Below, in pieces: positions 1-12,276 of a DNA stretch of 64,000 bases. How positions within the stretch are numbered: the stretch's first letter is position 1; each line of letters starts with the position of its first letter. Made by a program: the position numbers and the translations under genes. The notes beneath the pieces were generated by a model. That model made no database searches. It was not told the origin of the DNA and saw only the letters and a program-made list of their open reading frames with translations. This DNA is from Tolypeutes matacus (taxonomy: Eukaryota; Chordata; Mammalia; Cingulata; Chlamyphoridae), in assembly GCA_026826555.1 (NCBI GenBank), contig JAKSZT010054335.1, positions 2,037,049-2,101,048 on the forward strand. The letters run 5' to 3'.

Positions 1-3000
1 ATCTTTAGGATGTTAAATTTCAATCCCATGGTAACACAAGGAAAATAGATGAGAAATATATCCAGATAGAAATGAGAAGGCACTCAATAGGCTGAATGGA
101 TAGAAATGAGAAGGCACTCAAGAAAGAAAATAAATATAAAAGTAGGCTTTAATGGAAGTGAGGGACAAAAAAAGTATAAGACATACAAATGGTAAATAGC
201 AAAATGGCAGAAGAAAGGCCTATATCACCAGTAGTGGATGTAAATGTAAATGGATTACACTCTCCAGTATAAAGGCAGAGACTGGCAGAATGGATAAAAA
301 AAAGCATGACTCAACTATAATGCTGTATGCAAGAGACTCACCTTAAAGTCAAAGATATAAGTAGGTTTAGGGTAAAAGGATGGAGAAAAATATAACAGGC
401 AAGTAGTAACCAAAAGAGAGCTGGGGTAGCTATACAAATATTGGGCAAAATAGACTTTAAGCCAAAAACAGTTGTGAGGGACAAAATGGTCATTACATAC
501 TGACAAAGAGAACAATTCAACAGGAAGATGTAACCATAATAAATATATATGCCCCTAACAGCAGAGCCCCAAAATATATGAAGCAAATACTGACAGATTT
601 GGAGGGAAAATGGATGGCTCTACATTAATAGTAGGAGTCTTTAACACACTGCTCTCAATAATGGATAGAATATCTAGTCCAGAAGATCAATAAGGAAATA
701 TAGGACTTGAATGATGCACTAAGTCAACTGACTTAACAGTTGTATATAGAACGCTGCACCCAACAAAAGCGGAATACACATTCTTCTCAAGCACACATGG
801 ATCATTCTCCAGAATAGACTGTATGTTTGGTCACAAAAAAAGTTGCAATAAATTAAAAAAATATTGAAATCATACAATGTTTATTATACGACCACAATGG
901 AATGAAGCTAGACATCGGTAACTGAGGGAGAAAGGGAAAATTCACAAATATGTGGAAATTTAAAAACATACTCTTAAACAACCAATGGGCTAAAGAGGAA
1001 ATCAGAGGTGAAATTAGGAAATATCTTGAGGTGAATGAAAATGAAAATTCAATATATCAAAACTTATGAGATGCAGAGAAGGCAGTGTTGAGTGGGAAAT
1101 TCATAGCTCTAAATCGCTTCTCGGCCTTTTGGCTAAGATCAAGTGTAATAAGTGTAAATAGCTTATATTAAAAAGGAAGAAAAACTTCAAACCAGAGCCC
1201 TCACCTCAAAACTAGAAGAGCTAGAATAAGAAGAGTAAACTAAACCCAAAGCAAGCAGAAGGAAGGAAATAACAAAGATTAGGGCGGAGATAAATGAAAT
1301 AGTAAAACAAGAAAACAACAGAGAGAATCAACAAAACTAAGTGTTCTTTCTCTGGAAATTCAACAAAATTGACAAACCTTTAACAAGCCTGACAAAGCAA
1401 AAAAGAGAGAGGATACAAATAACAAAAACCAAAAATGAAAATGGGGACATGACTACTGAGCCTGCTGAAATAAAAAGGACTATAAGTATATACCATGAAC
1501 AACTGTATGCCAATAAACTAGATAACCTAGATAAAATAGACAGACTCTTAGAAACACACAAACTGCTCAAAAAGTTGAAGATCTCAATAAGCCAGTTACT
1601 AGTAAAGACTAGTTTTTGAAACCGTCATCAAAAACCTACAAGAAAGAAAAGCCCAGGAGCAGATGGTTTCACAGGAGAATTCTACCAAATAGTCCAAGAA
1701 GACTTAAATCCAATTTTGCTCAAACACTCCCTAACTCAGTCTACAAGGCCAACATCACACTCATACCAAAGCTGCATAAAGATAACACAAGAAAAGGAAA
1801 CTACAGACCAATATCTCTTATGAATATAGATGCAAAAATCCTCAACAAAATACTAGCAAACCAAATCTGAAAGCATATTAAAAAAATTGTACACCTTGAT
1901 CAAGTGAGATTTATCCCTGATATACAAAGTTGGTTCAACATAAGAAAATCAATTAATGTAGTAACTGCGTTAACAGAATGAAGGAAAAAACCCACACGAT
2001 CATCTCAATAGACACAAAAAAGGCATTTAACAAAATACAGCATCCTTTATTGATAAAAACACTCAGAAAACTAGGAATAGAAGGAAAATATGATAAAGAA
2101 CTTACATAAAAAGCCCACAGCTAACATTCTACTTAATGGTGAAAGACTGAAAGCTTTCCCTCTAAGATCAGGAACAAGACAAGGATTCCCACTGTCACCA
2201 CTATTATTCAACATTGTATTGTATGTTCTTGCCAGAGCAATTATAAGAAAAAGAAATAAAAGGCATCCAAATTGGAAAGGAAAAAATAAAACGTTTCCTA
2301 TTTGCAGATGATATGATCCTATATACAGAAAAATCCTGAAAAATCCACAACAAAGCCTCTGGAGCTAATAAATGAATTCAGCAAAGTGGCAGGGTACAAG
2401 ATTGATACTCACAAATCAGTAGTAGGAAAAATAGATAAATGGGACCCCATCAAAAATTTAAAATGAACAGTCAGAAGAAGAAAACAAGAAAGAAATTCCA
2501 TTCACAAAAACTAAAAGAACCAAATATCTAGTAATAAATCTAACCAAGGATGTAAAGGAAATGTACACAGAAAACTAAAAAACATTGCTAAAAGAAATTG
2601 AAGAACTAAATAAATGCAAAGATATTCCGTGTTCATGGATTGAAAGACTAAATATCATGAAGAGGACAATACTACCCAAAGCAATGTATAGATTCAATGC
2701 AATCCCAATATAAATTCCAACAACCAAAAAAAAATCCAACATCCTTCTTTGCAGAAATGGAAAAGCCAAGCATCAAATTTATATGGAAAGGTAAGAGGTC
2801 CCCAATAGCTAAAGCCATCTTGAAAAAGAATGAAGTTGGAGAACTCACATGTCTCAGTCTTAAAACTTATTACAAAACCACAGTAATTAAAACAGCATGG
2901 TACTGGCACAAGGACAGACATACAGACCAATGAAATAGAATTGATGGCTCAGAAATCAACCCTCACCTTTATGGCCAACTGATTTTTGATGAAGTGGAAA

Positions 3001-4510
3001 AGACCACTCAATGTTCAACAAATGGTACTGGGAAAACTGGATCTCCATTTGCAAATAAATAAATAGAAAAAAAAGAAGCAGGACCCTTACCTCACACCAT
3101 ATACAAAAATCTACTCAAAATGGATTAAAGACATAAATTTAAAAGCCAAAACTATCAAACTCCTAGAAGAAAATATAGGGAAGCATCTTCAGGACCTTGT
3201 GTTATGTAATGGTTTCTTAGGCTTTATACCTAAAGCACAACAACAAAAGGAAAAATAGTTAAATGGGACCCCATCAAAATTTTAAAAAAACTTTTGTTCT
3301 TCAAAGGTCTTTGTCAGGAAAGTGAAAAGGCAGCCTACACAATGGGAGAAAATATTTGGAAACCACATATCCAATAAAGGATTCAGAGCCCGTACATATA
3401 TAAAGAAATCCTTCAACTTAACAAAAAGACAAACAACCCAATTTAAAAATGGGCAAAAGACTTGAACTGACATATCTCCAAAGAAGATATACAAATGGCC
3501 AGAAAGCACATGAAAAGATGCTCAGCATCATTTAGTTATCAAGGAAATGCAAATCAAAACCACAATGAGAGATACCATTTCATACCCATTAGAATGGCTG
3601 CTATTAAAAAAAAAAACTAACCAGAAAAGAACAAGTGTTGGAGAGGATGTGGAGAAACAGGAACACTCATTCATTGCTGGTGGCGATGGAAAATGGTGCA
3701 GAAGTTGTGGAAGACAGCTTGTTGTTTCCTCAGAAAGCTAAGCAGCACTACCAATGTGACCTGGCAATCCCACTACAAGATATATACCCCAAAGAATTGA
3801 AAGCAGGGCCTCAAACAGATATATGCACACTGATGGTCAAAGCAGCAGTATTCCCAATTGTCAAAAGATGGAAGCAACCCAAGTCTCCATCAACCTATGA
3901 ACTGATAATTAAAATGTGGTATATACATGCAATGGATATGACTCAGCCGTAAATAGGAATGAAGTCCTGATACATGAGACAACATGGATGAACCGTGAAG
4001 ACATCGTGTTGAGTGAAATAAGCCAGACACGAAAGTCCGAATATTGGATGACCTCACTGATTTGAAACAATTAAAATAAGCAACTTACGGCCAGAATCTA
4101 GAATCTAGATAACTAGGCGACAGGGTGGGGATGGGGAATGGGAAGTTAAAGGTACAGGGCTCCTATCTGGACTATGGAAATGTTTCGGTAACGGATGGTG
4201 GTGATGTCAACACAACATTGTCAACGCAATTAACAGCACTGAAATGTGCATCTGAATATGATTAAAAGGGGAAATGCTAGATTATGTCTCTATGGAACAG
4301 AATAAAAAATGTTTAAATCCATGGAACTACACCACACAGTGAACCCGAAGTTAAACCATGGACTTTAATTAATAGCACAGTTATAAAAATGTGCTGTCAT
4401 CAATTGTAACAAATATTTCCACGTCAGTGCAAGGTGCTGGTGGTGGGGCGGTGTAGGGGAATCCAGCATTTTCTGTATGATTGCTCTGTAAACCCACAAC
4501 GTCCATAATG
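1..4510 (+). mobile_element. L1 LINE, ORF2 and 3' UTR, decayed
   Basis: Plus-strand fragments in shifting frames spell L1 ORF2. Endonuclease-start sequence (VNGLHSPV-like) is at about 240-300. A reverse-transcriptase block with [19 protein letters not shown] is at 1800-1860, and the catalytic FADD is at 2301-2312. C-terminal ORF2 sequence continues to about 3950. The 3' UTR then contains phrases shared with the other L1 ends in this window (for example GTAACAAATATTTCCACG near 4407). Many stops and frameshifts make it inactive. The 5' part lies outside the window. Confidence 0.85.
1113..1148 (+). pseudogene. U2 snRNA 5'-end fragment inside L1
   Basis: The sequence ATCGCTTCTCGGCCTTTTGG and the following GCTAAGATCAAGTGTA match the 5' end of vertebrate U2 snRNA exactly for about 35 bases, then diverge. 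Flanking sequence on both sides is L1 ORF2: TTCATAGCTCTAAAT before, and GCTTATATTAAAAAGGAAGA after. The fragment and a short tail therefore sit as an insertion of about 46 bp. TAAAT flanks both sides and may be a short target duplication. Confidence 0.8.
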
Positions 4511-4950
4511 GGGAAAGAAGCCCGAAGGGTGCAGCGTGCCAGTTACCATGTGTTGTCACTCAGCAACTAGTCCAGCCTTCTTTGTCCTGCTTTGTGATCT
4601 GAGTCCCTCTGTCATGTCAGTGGAGGCACTAGAGGGTCAAGGCGAGGCCTTCTCAGCCCGCTTCCAGGCTTGTTTCCCCCTCCTTGGGCAGACCGGCCGG
4701 GGCTGTGTGGAGACCCAGGGGTGCCCACCCTCCAGTGAATTTTGCTGAACCCCTGCAGGCGGTTTCCTGCTTGCCAGTCCCAACCTGAGGCACCGCCAGA
4801 AGCTCTTGGCCACCATGAGTCACAGCCATACTCTAACGAGGCTGACTCAGCCTTGGGGAGGTGGGGTCGGGAGGGCATCTTCTTGGGCACTCTGCCTCAG
4901 CCCTGGTGCTGCGCCCTGCCCCTACTGTTCTTGTACTCCTTGGAGCCCTC
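4511..4950. other. Unique sequence, nothing recognised
   Basis: This is GC-moderate DNA between the L1 end and the LTR-like element. The overlapping frames at 4536-5060 and 4612-4890 have no protein family features. Confidence 0.4.
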
Positions 4951-5568
4951 TGCAGCAGTTTGATAATATTTATGAATTCCAAAAAAAGAGAATTGATTAT
5001 GTTTGTAAATGGCCTGTCTCTCTGAGGGTGATCCCCTTTGATTGCATTAGACTCAGCTGAGGTGTCTGATTAAATTATGTTAAGATTAGGGCTTTGATTC
5101 AACCACGTCATTAGAGTGACTCAGCGTTGAGTCTCAGCTCCCTTGAGCTGATAAAACAGACTTTCACACGGATGTAGACGATACACAGAGGATCCTGCGG
5201 CCTGGGAACAGAGATGAGCCTGACTGTCTACAGCTGACCTCGTGGAGAGACCCGAGCTGCTGAGCCCAGAGAGAAACAAGCCCCAGGGAGAGAGACGAGC
5301 CTTATGCCAGCCTACAGCTGAGATGGGAAGAAGCTGGGACCACGGAGCCTTAAGAAGGAAGAGGAAGGCTGAACCCTCACAGACATCGCCCGCCATGTCG
5401 CGTCAACACGCGGCCTCGGACTTTAGGTGAGAAAGTACCTCTTCCGGTAACTTGAGTTGGACTCTTTAGGGCCTGGTAACTGTAAGCTTCTACCCCAAAT
5501 AAATACCCTTTATAAAAGCTAAAAGATTTCTGGTGCTTTGAATCAGCACCCCTTTGGCTGACTAATAC
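4951..5568 (+). mobile_element. Xenarthran LTR-like repeat, copy 1
   Basis: The element opens with TGCAGCAGTTTGATAATATT and ends with CCTTTGGCTGACTAATAC. A poly(A) signal AATAAA is at 5498-5503, followed by a downstream AGATTTCTGGTGCTTTG segment. A copy in the opposite orientation at 53032-53667 and a 5' fragment at 10174-10335 share the same phrases. The TG start, the CA-type end of the other copy and the internal poly(A) signal suggest a solo LTR. The family name is not known to me. Confidence 0.65.
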
Positions 5569-6695
5569 TCTCTCCTTACTGCCTTTAGTAGTTAATCCCT
5601 GTTTTCTAGTTCATAATCATTTATATTAAATGTTTCCTGTTCAAATTACTGGTCTGTTTTCTTTTTCTTGACTTTATGCTGATCGATACATATAGAATTA
5701 AATTTAGTTCGGGAATGGGATGGGAGAATGGTAGAGTGACAAATGCTAGGATGATGACAGTTTTTCAAAGATCAAACTCATATTGAAAAATGGGTATTAG
5801 AATGTTTAAAATGATCATAATTTCATCAAATATAATCTGTTCATTTAAATGGTTCTTCAAACATCAGTGCTCTCAGACTATCATATATCTATGTGATTTT
5901 TTTTTCAGCAATGTAAGTTTATTGAAAGCTGTGATAATCCACAAATTATTTACTCTCAGCCTTAAAAAATACATATAAACACATGCACACACAACCATGA
6001 ACTTACCAACCAACCCAAGAACTAGAACATTATCAAAAACCAGTAACTTAACGTCAACACACGTGCTTCTCACCCATCCAAAATCCTTTATTCTCTCATT
6101 TCTGGAGTTAACCACTATCCCGTATTTCATGTTTATGGTTTCTTTGTTTTTACTTCTTCTTTTTTTTTCTTTTTTAGTTTTATTGCATATGTAAATATGC
6201 TTAGGCAATCTATTACTTAGTTTTCCTTGGTTTTGGGCTTTATAACAAGCATATAATTTTAAATATAGTCTTCTTGGACTTGCTTTTTTCATTCGAAATT
6301 ATATTAATTATAATTATATTGTGGCTGTGTTTTATTTATTTTCACAATTGAATAATATTTCATTTTGTTAATTTGCCATAACATATTTATTGAGTGTCTT
6401 ACTGGTAATAAGGGTTGTTTCCAGTATTTTGTTACTACACAGAGTGCTTTCATGAATTTTGTGGGTGGCCAATAGACTCCATCATCCTAGCATTTGTTTA
6501 TAGCTCCTGTAAAGTTTCGGCCTTGGTAGACATGTGGCCAAAGTCCTAAGGGACAAGGAGAAGGGATTTAACCAACTTGTGGACCATCCTGTAACCAGTC
6601 AGCTTTTTTCCTGGCCTCACACTCCACTCAACTTAGTCACTTTCAAATTTCAGGTTCTGTCCCTGGCAACACCCAACTTCTAGGCATTAATTTCT
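5569..6695. other. AT-rich intergenic DNA with possible old LINE remnant
   Basis: There is no gene. The part at about 6060-6480 (GCTTCTCACCCATCCAAAAT, later AATTGAATAATATTTCATTT) resembles antisense 3' ends of old L1/L2-type elements. The match is by phrase only. Confidence 0.35.
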
Positions 6696-6699
6696 TTTT

Positions 6700-7045
6700 T
6701 TCTTTCTTTTTTTTTTTTTTATAACTTTATTTTGTACATTTAATAATTGAAAACATAAGCAATTGAAAACTAAAAAGTAAACACAGATGAATAAATATAT
6801 ACATTTCTCAATTAAATGTAATGGATACATGTAAATTTTTTTGTTGTTGTTCTGTTTTTTTGTTTGTTTTTTTGTGAATCAAACAATATATTACACAATA
6901 TATTTGGTTCATAGTAATGCATTCATACAGTATTTGTCCTTTTGTGTCTGGCTTGCTTCACTCAACATAATGTCCTCCAGGTTCATCCATGTTGCCATGT
7001 GCTTTATGACTTCATTTCTTCTTACAGCTGCTCTATGTGATTTTT
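6700..7045 (-). mobile_element. L1 3'-end fragment, antisense
   Basis: A plus-strand T-run at 6706-6720 is followed by L1 3' UTR-like and ORF2-end sequence in reverse. GCTTCACTCAACATAATGTC then CAGGTTCATCCATGTTGCC (about 6954-6998) is the complement of a common L1 ORF2 3' segment that also occurs in the element at 1-4510. Confidence 0.65.
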
Positions 7046-7198
7046 ATTACCAAATATTACAACAGTATAGACCATTTGGAAAGTATAGAAAAAAACATCT
7101 GTGATAGTGATATTCTCCAATAACTGCAATTATAATTTTAATGGAGTTTTTTGGTTTGTTTTGTCTGTTTTATAGATTTTTAAAAATAGATGAAAAAT

Positions 7199-7352
7199 TT
7201 TATTTATTTATTTATCTCTCCCCACTCCCTCGTTGTTTTGCACTTGCTGTGTCTGTTCGTCTTCTTTGTTTCTTTAGGAGGCACCAGGAACTGAACCCGG
7301 GACCTCCAATGTGGGACGGAGGCACCTAATCACTAAGCCACCTCCGTTCCCT
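7199..7352 (-). mobile_element. DAS-type tRNA-derived SINE
   Basis: The minus strand carries GGGAACGGAGGTGGCTTAGT (box A region) and the box B-like GGTTCAGTTCC. The A-rich tail appears on the plus strand as TTTATTTATTTATT. Armadillo DAS SINEs derive from an alanine tRNA. Confidence 0.75.
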
Positions 7353-7487
7353 TAATTTTAAAATAAAGCTCCTTCTTAAAGGAAATGTGCAAAAACTACT
7401 TTTAGAAAACTACCACTTTCCTGCTGGATTAGTTGTTTGGTATTGAGTGGTAGATCCATGGGGCAAACACCGCCATGCTGTAATTAA

Positions 7488-7838
7488 AAAAAAAAATTCC
7501 CACCCCCCTCATTGTTTGCACTCACTATCTGCTCATTGTCTGCTCATCTTCTTTTTAGGAGGCACTGGGACCAAACCAGGGACCTCCCATGTGGGAAGGA
7601 GGTGCCCAATGGCTGGAGCCACCTCTGCTCCCACTTGTTGTGTCTCTCATTGTGTTTCCTCATAGTGTCTCTTCGTTACATCATCTCGTTGTGTCATCTT
7701 GTTGCATCAGCTTGCCAGCCCGTCACGTCAGCTCACTGTCTTGCTTGTCTTCTTTAAGAGGCACCGGGAACCGAACCTGGGACCTCCCATGTAGTAGGTG
7801 GGCGCCCAACTGCTTGAGTCACATCTGCTTCCTTCCCA
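7488..7838 (-). mobile_element. Dimeric DAS-type SINE
   Basis: Two head-to-tail tRNA-like units are present. The complement of TGGGACCAAACCAGGGACC lies at about 7567-7585, and the complement of GGGAACCGAACCTGGGACC at about 7766-7784. They are joined by the CTCATTGTGT-type linker. Apparent protein frames here are SINE translations. Confidence 0.75.
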
Positions 7839-7849
7839 TGCCATAATTT

Positions 7850-10173
7850 TAAGGGTCATGGAAATGTCCAATCCTGCCCCCCAATTTTCTCTCACGTACT
7901 GGTAGCTGCTCTAACTGGGGAGGGTAGTAAAAGGGAGACAGTATTTTCAAAACACATTTTATTGATTATCAACCCTGGAAATATAGATTTTATATCTTCT
8001 TACTGGGAGAAAGATGACTCGCTATCCCCTAAAGCAGGCTTTCTCAATACGTGTTCAGTTTATTCTGCAGAATGCTAAAAAGTGTGAAAAAAGGGAGATG
8101 ACAATTTGCTCGAATAAGTTGGAAAAATAGCTGGACTAAATAAATCAAGCAAGTTTCTTTTCTACGGGACTCCTCAGAGCTTTTATTATATGCATTGTGA
8201 TACTTCACGAGGAAGAGAGGGTATGCAGTGTTCCCTAAACTGGTTGATCAGGGAACTCCCTCCCCCCCACCTTTTTTTCATACAGAGCTCTGCAGAACGT
8301 ATTTTGAAAAAACATTGCCTTAGACCTACAAACATGACTGTTTGATGTAGCAGCCATGAGAATGGGCTTCCTGGATCTCTGAAGGGGGCACAATGGACGG
8401 GGGTGCCAGCTGCGCCCTCTGGCATCCCTCTCTGCCTTCCAGGGGCTGCCCCAGTGACTGGTCCGAGCAGGGCCCTGATGGCCAACCCTGGGAGACAGAC
8501 TCCTCTGCTGGGTGACCTTGGCTGCTGCTTCCACCAGCCTTGCTTCTCTCCCTCTCCTTCACTAGGGCTCAGACCTGCACTGTGGTCTGATAAGTTTCCA
8601 GCTTCTCCTGGCTCCCTTCCCATTTCGCTCACAGGCATTTACTAATAAATGTCTTTTATGTCAAGGCCCATCTTGAAGGGCTGGACAGGTGCAGTTTTGT
8701 AAGGAAGGACCTCAGTTCCTAGACTACCCCGAGGCCTCTGCTTCCTAGAGAATGATTCTCCCCAAACACACTCACGGTCAAGGCTGAACCCCTCCCCTCT
8801 CTTCTGACCCAGTTTCCACCTGTGGCCTGCTGGACCAATCTTTTTGGAACCCCTAAATCCCTGTCATTTTTAGCCCGCCGCCCAGGTCGTGCACCTTCTG
8901 CCGTTCCCCACTGCCCTCCCCTCCCTCCCCAGTGCTCCCTTTACCCCACGCGTTTCCTCTGTGCACTCAGGCATCTGCCTTCTCCCTGGTGTCTTTGGTT
9001 TATCCCCAGAACATTGCCATGATCTCTTGTCCCTTGAGGACACTCCTTTGCCCTCAGAGCTGTCTCAGCATTGGGGGTCAGGAAGAAACCTCCCGGCCCA
9101 GTCCTGCTTGCTTGCCATTTTCTGTGCCTGGTGACACAGGAGCCTGCTTTGTGTCTCCAGTCCTCCTGCTGCCTCATCCTCTGCTGTCTACTGCCTGTGA
9201 GGGACCCTTTTACTTAAGACCTGGGTCCATGGCTGAGGGCTTCTATCCACCCTGACTTCCTCCATTCACCTGGTGGCTTAGTGGTCCCTGCAGACCCCCA
9301 CTCAGCACTCAAGCCTTCTAGCTCATCCCCTCACCTCCACTGGCTTTCAGCCTCACACTCCATATCCTCATCCATGGCCAGGTTTGCTAACATTTAGCCA
9401 CCTCTGAACCCTGACAGTAAAGTCCCTCACCTTCCTGACTACCACCTCCACTGCTGGGATCCCTCGCTCACCACTTCCTCCTCTGCCTGTCTGCCCCTAC
9501 TGTGCGCACACCCCTCCTTGTCACTTAGCCATTCTCTGGCCAATGCCCTGGATCTCTCTTACCCCATAAAACCCTAGCCTAAGATCAATCCGTCGATCTA
9601 CTTTTCTCCACTTCTTTCTTTGATTATGTGTTTCTGAGACTAATTGGTTAAAACTGCTTAGTTCTGAAGACAAGACTCATTACTAATTTAGGGTCTCTGA
9701 TCTCAACTAGCTTCCAGGGCTGTCCAGAAATTCCTCCAGTTTCTTTGGTAACTCTTCTGTTTCCCAAATGCCACTTTCTCCTATTTTCCACCAGCTTTTT
9801 TCACACTATTTCCGACTTCTTCCTGCCTCTTCAAACTCCCACCCACTCTTCTCTCCAGAGATGACCACATCCACTTTTCTGGGAACATAGAAACCATCAG
9901 ACAGGAGCCCCCTCAGCTCCCTGGTCCCCACCTTCACCAGTCACTGTGGCCGTCTCCATTCTCTCTTCTTTCCACGGAGAGAGTTTTTCCTCTTATAAAA
10001 GGCTGGTTTACCCTCTTGCCCTCTGGATCTCAAATCTGTCTAACCTCTTTGAGGAACTTTCCTCATCAGTTGTTTCCACATTTACCTCTGTTTCCAACCT
10101 CTCCCCTTCTATTGGATTCTCCAGAATTTTAAAATGCGTAGCTCTCTCCTTAAGTGAAAACTGTAATCCCACC
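7850..10173. other. Unique intergenic DNA, CT-rich in part
   Basis: About 2.3 kb contain no recognisable exon, RNA gene or repeat. The section at 8700-10150 is pyrimidine-rich on the plus strand, which creates long chance frames such as 8186-8638 (minus) and 8932-9255 (plus). These show no domain or codon signal that I can identify. Confidence 0.45.
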
Positions 10174-10335
10174 TGCGGTAGTTTGATATAATTTATGAAT
10201 TCCAAAAAGACGTAGATTATGTTTGTAAACTGGTCTGTTCCTCTGGTGTGAGGCCCCTTTGATTGCATTAGATTCAGCTGAGACGCCTGATTAAGTCGTG
10301 CTAAGATTAGGGCTTTGATTCGACCACCTCATTGG
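10174..10335 (+). mobile_element. Xenarthran LTR-like repeat, 5' fragment
   Basis: The sequence matches the first 160 bases of the copy at 4951: GGTAGTTTGATATAATTTAT, then GATTATGTTTGTAAACTGGT, then TAAGATTAGGGCTTTGATTC. It breaks off in unrelated GC-rich DNA near 10335. Confidence 0.65.
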
Positions 10336-12150
10336 GGCCTGCACAGCCGAGTCCCCACCCTCCCACTGCCTCTTCAGGCCTAGCAGGGGGCTGGTGTCCT
10401 GCTGTCACTAGCCCCAGCTGCTGTACTAGGCATTGTGGTTCCTGACATCCTGCCCAAGCCTGGTAAAGAATCCCCACGTTAGACTTTGTCAGGCTGCCCT
10501 ACCTGAGTGTGCCACCTGCGTTCTGCTAGGACCTTGACGGGCGCCTCTCCCTGGTGTCAGGGACTTTGCCAGGCCCCGGTAGAAAACGGTGAGCAAAGGA
10601 GACATATGCTCTCCCGCAGGGTGCTGGGTTTCTAGAGGGAGACTCCATCGGTTATGATTCAGGGAGCCACGGGTAGACCCAGGGACACGCCAGCCCAGCA
10701 CCAGACCCCACCCAGGGGGGCAGGCGTCCTCCAGCTAAAAGCCGGCAGAGAACGCAGGCCTCTTGCTGCTCTCTCCCCCTTTCCTCCTAATGGCTTCCTT
10801 TTCAGTTCTTGGGGGAGCATTTGCTTGTCGGCCAAAGACGGGGCAAGTGGAAGGAAAGTGAAAGAACTCAAGGAGTGACGTGTTATTGCTTATTGGCATC
10901 TGTGACTGAGTTTTGGTGGGAAAGGGAGTTGAAACCAAGATCTGGGCTGTCCTAGACTGGATTCCTGGGAATCTGGGGCTTGGAGAGGAAGCGTCATGCG
11001 CAGAGGTGTTGGGAGAGGATGTCCAGGGCCACACCTGTAAGGAAAGGGGTCGGGGAGAAGCTGGCCCGGGACGTGGCTGCAGCTGCTACAGCTGAGGCCT
11101 CGGCGGATGCTGCCAGGAGCTCTGGTGCTGGGGTGGCCCCTAGAGCTGACTAATCGAGGGGAGGCCGTCGCCTGGGCGGGCAGCGCCCGGGATTGCGGGG
11201 AGTTCCCAGCTGAGGAGGACAAAGCAGGAGAGCTCTGGCTCTTCTGTAAATTAATTTACCCTCAGTGACGATGGAAACTGAAGTTCCCAGAGCCACAGTG
11301 TCATAAGCCCGTGGCACCCACGCGCGGCCTTGTGCCCACCGAGGGAGGACGGCACGTGCTCAGGGGCCAGGCTGCCCGTGGTTCCCTGTGCGTTGTCATC
11401 AGAGCATGAACAGAGAACTGCAAGAGGGACCGGGGCGGCCCTCCCAGCCCGCTCCTCGCGCGTCCCCATCCGCTGCCTCTTCGCTTCCCTGCCTTCTCCA
11501 GTTTGCACAGGGTGGGCCGGGCAGGCCTGGGCTCACCACACTGTCAACAGGTAAAGCAGCGGGGAAGGGAGTGAATCCATTAGCATTCTCACGTTTACAA
11601 CATCCCTGTGACAAGTTTGAACGCTGACCCTTGCAAATCACGCAGGAAGGTCAGCCTGAGTGGCTGCCTCCTCCCTGCCCGGTCTCCCCTGGGGACCGTC
11701 CTCACGGTCTCAGAGGCTCAGCAGCCATTCCCAGCCCAGCCCCGGTGCCTCCCAGGAGCTCATTTGAGCCGGCTCAGCTCTGCACCGGAGCCCACGGTCT
11801 TACCCCTTCCCAGGCTCCGAGGACTCTGTGACACCGCCTGGAAAGGGCAGCGGACTCTCCTCCCAGCCCCTCCTGAGAGCCTGGAACGTGGCCCAAAGCC
11901 CTGCTTTGCTGGGGGGAAGGAGGAGATGCTTCCTTCAGTCCTTTGCTACGAGCCGGCTGCAGGAAGAGAAAGGCCTGGATTACTGTTACCTGCCATTCTG
12001 ATCGCATCCCAGAGTCAGTGGTTATTTTTTCCGCCCTTGTCTTGCTTGATGTCTCAAACAGCACATCAGTGATGTCAGCGATGTCAAATGTGATGTCAAA
12101 TCTGCCTCTGAGCTGTCTTGGCTTCTGCAGTGCCCCAGAGCTGTGCTTGG
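10336..12150. other. GC-rich unique DNA, no gene recognised
   Basis: The interval is relatively CpG-bearing and generates overlapping frames on both strands (for example 11608-12072 plus). None contains a recognisable motif. No clear promoter or splice structure was found. Confidence 0.4.
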
Positions 12151-12155
12151 CCTTA

Positions 12156-12276
12156 CCTTGGCACACTTGCTTTGGCACACCTGCCTTTGCACACCTGCCT
12201 TGGCACACCTTGGTAACCTGCCTTGGCACACCTGCCTTGGCACACCTTCCCTGGCACACCTGCCTTGGCACACTTT
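12156..12276. repeat. 14-bp minisatellite
   Basis: There are about eight imperfect copies of TGGCACACCTGCCT, with unit-length variants (one interrupted by CTTGGTAACC). Because 14 is not a multiple of 3, the repeat yields repetitive peptides in several frames on both strands. These are not proteins. Confidence 0.85.

Noticed and set aside
8186..9255. Several frames of 80-150 residues on both strands
   Set aside because: CT-rich composition lowers stop frequency. Frames overlap in all phases and match no family I know.
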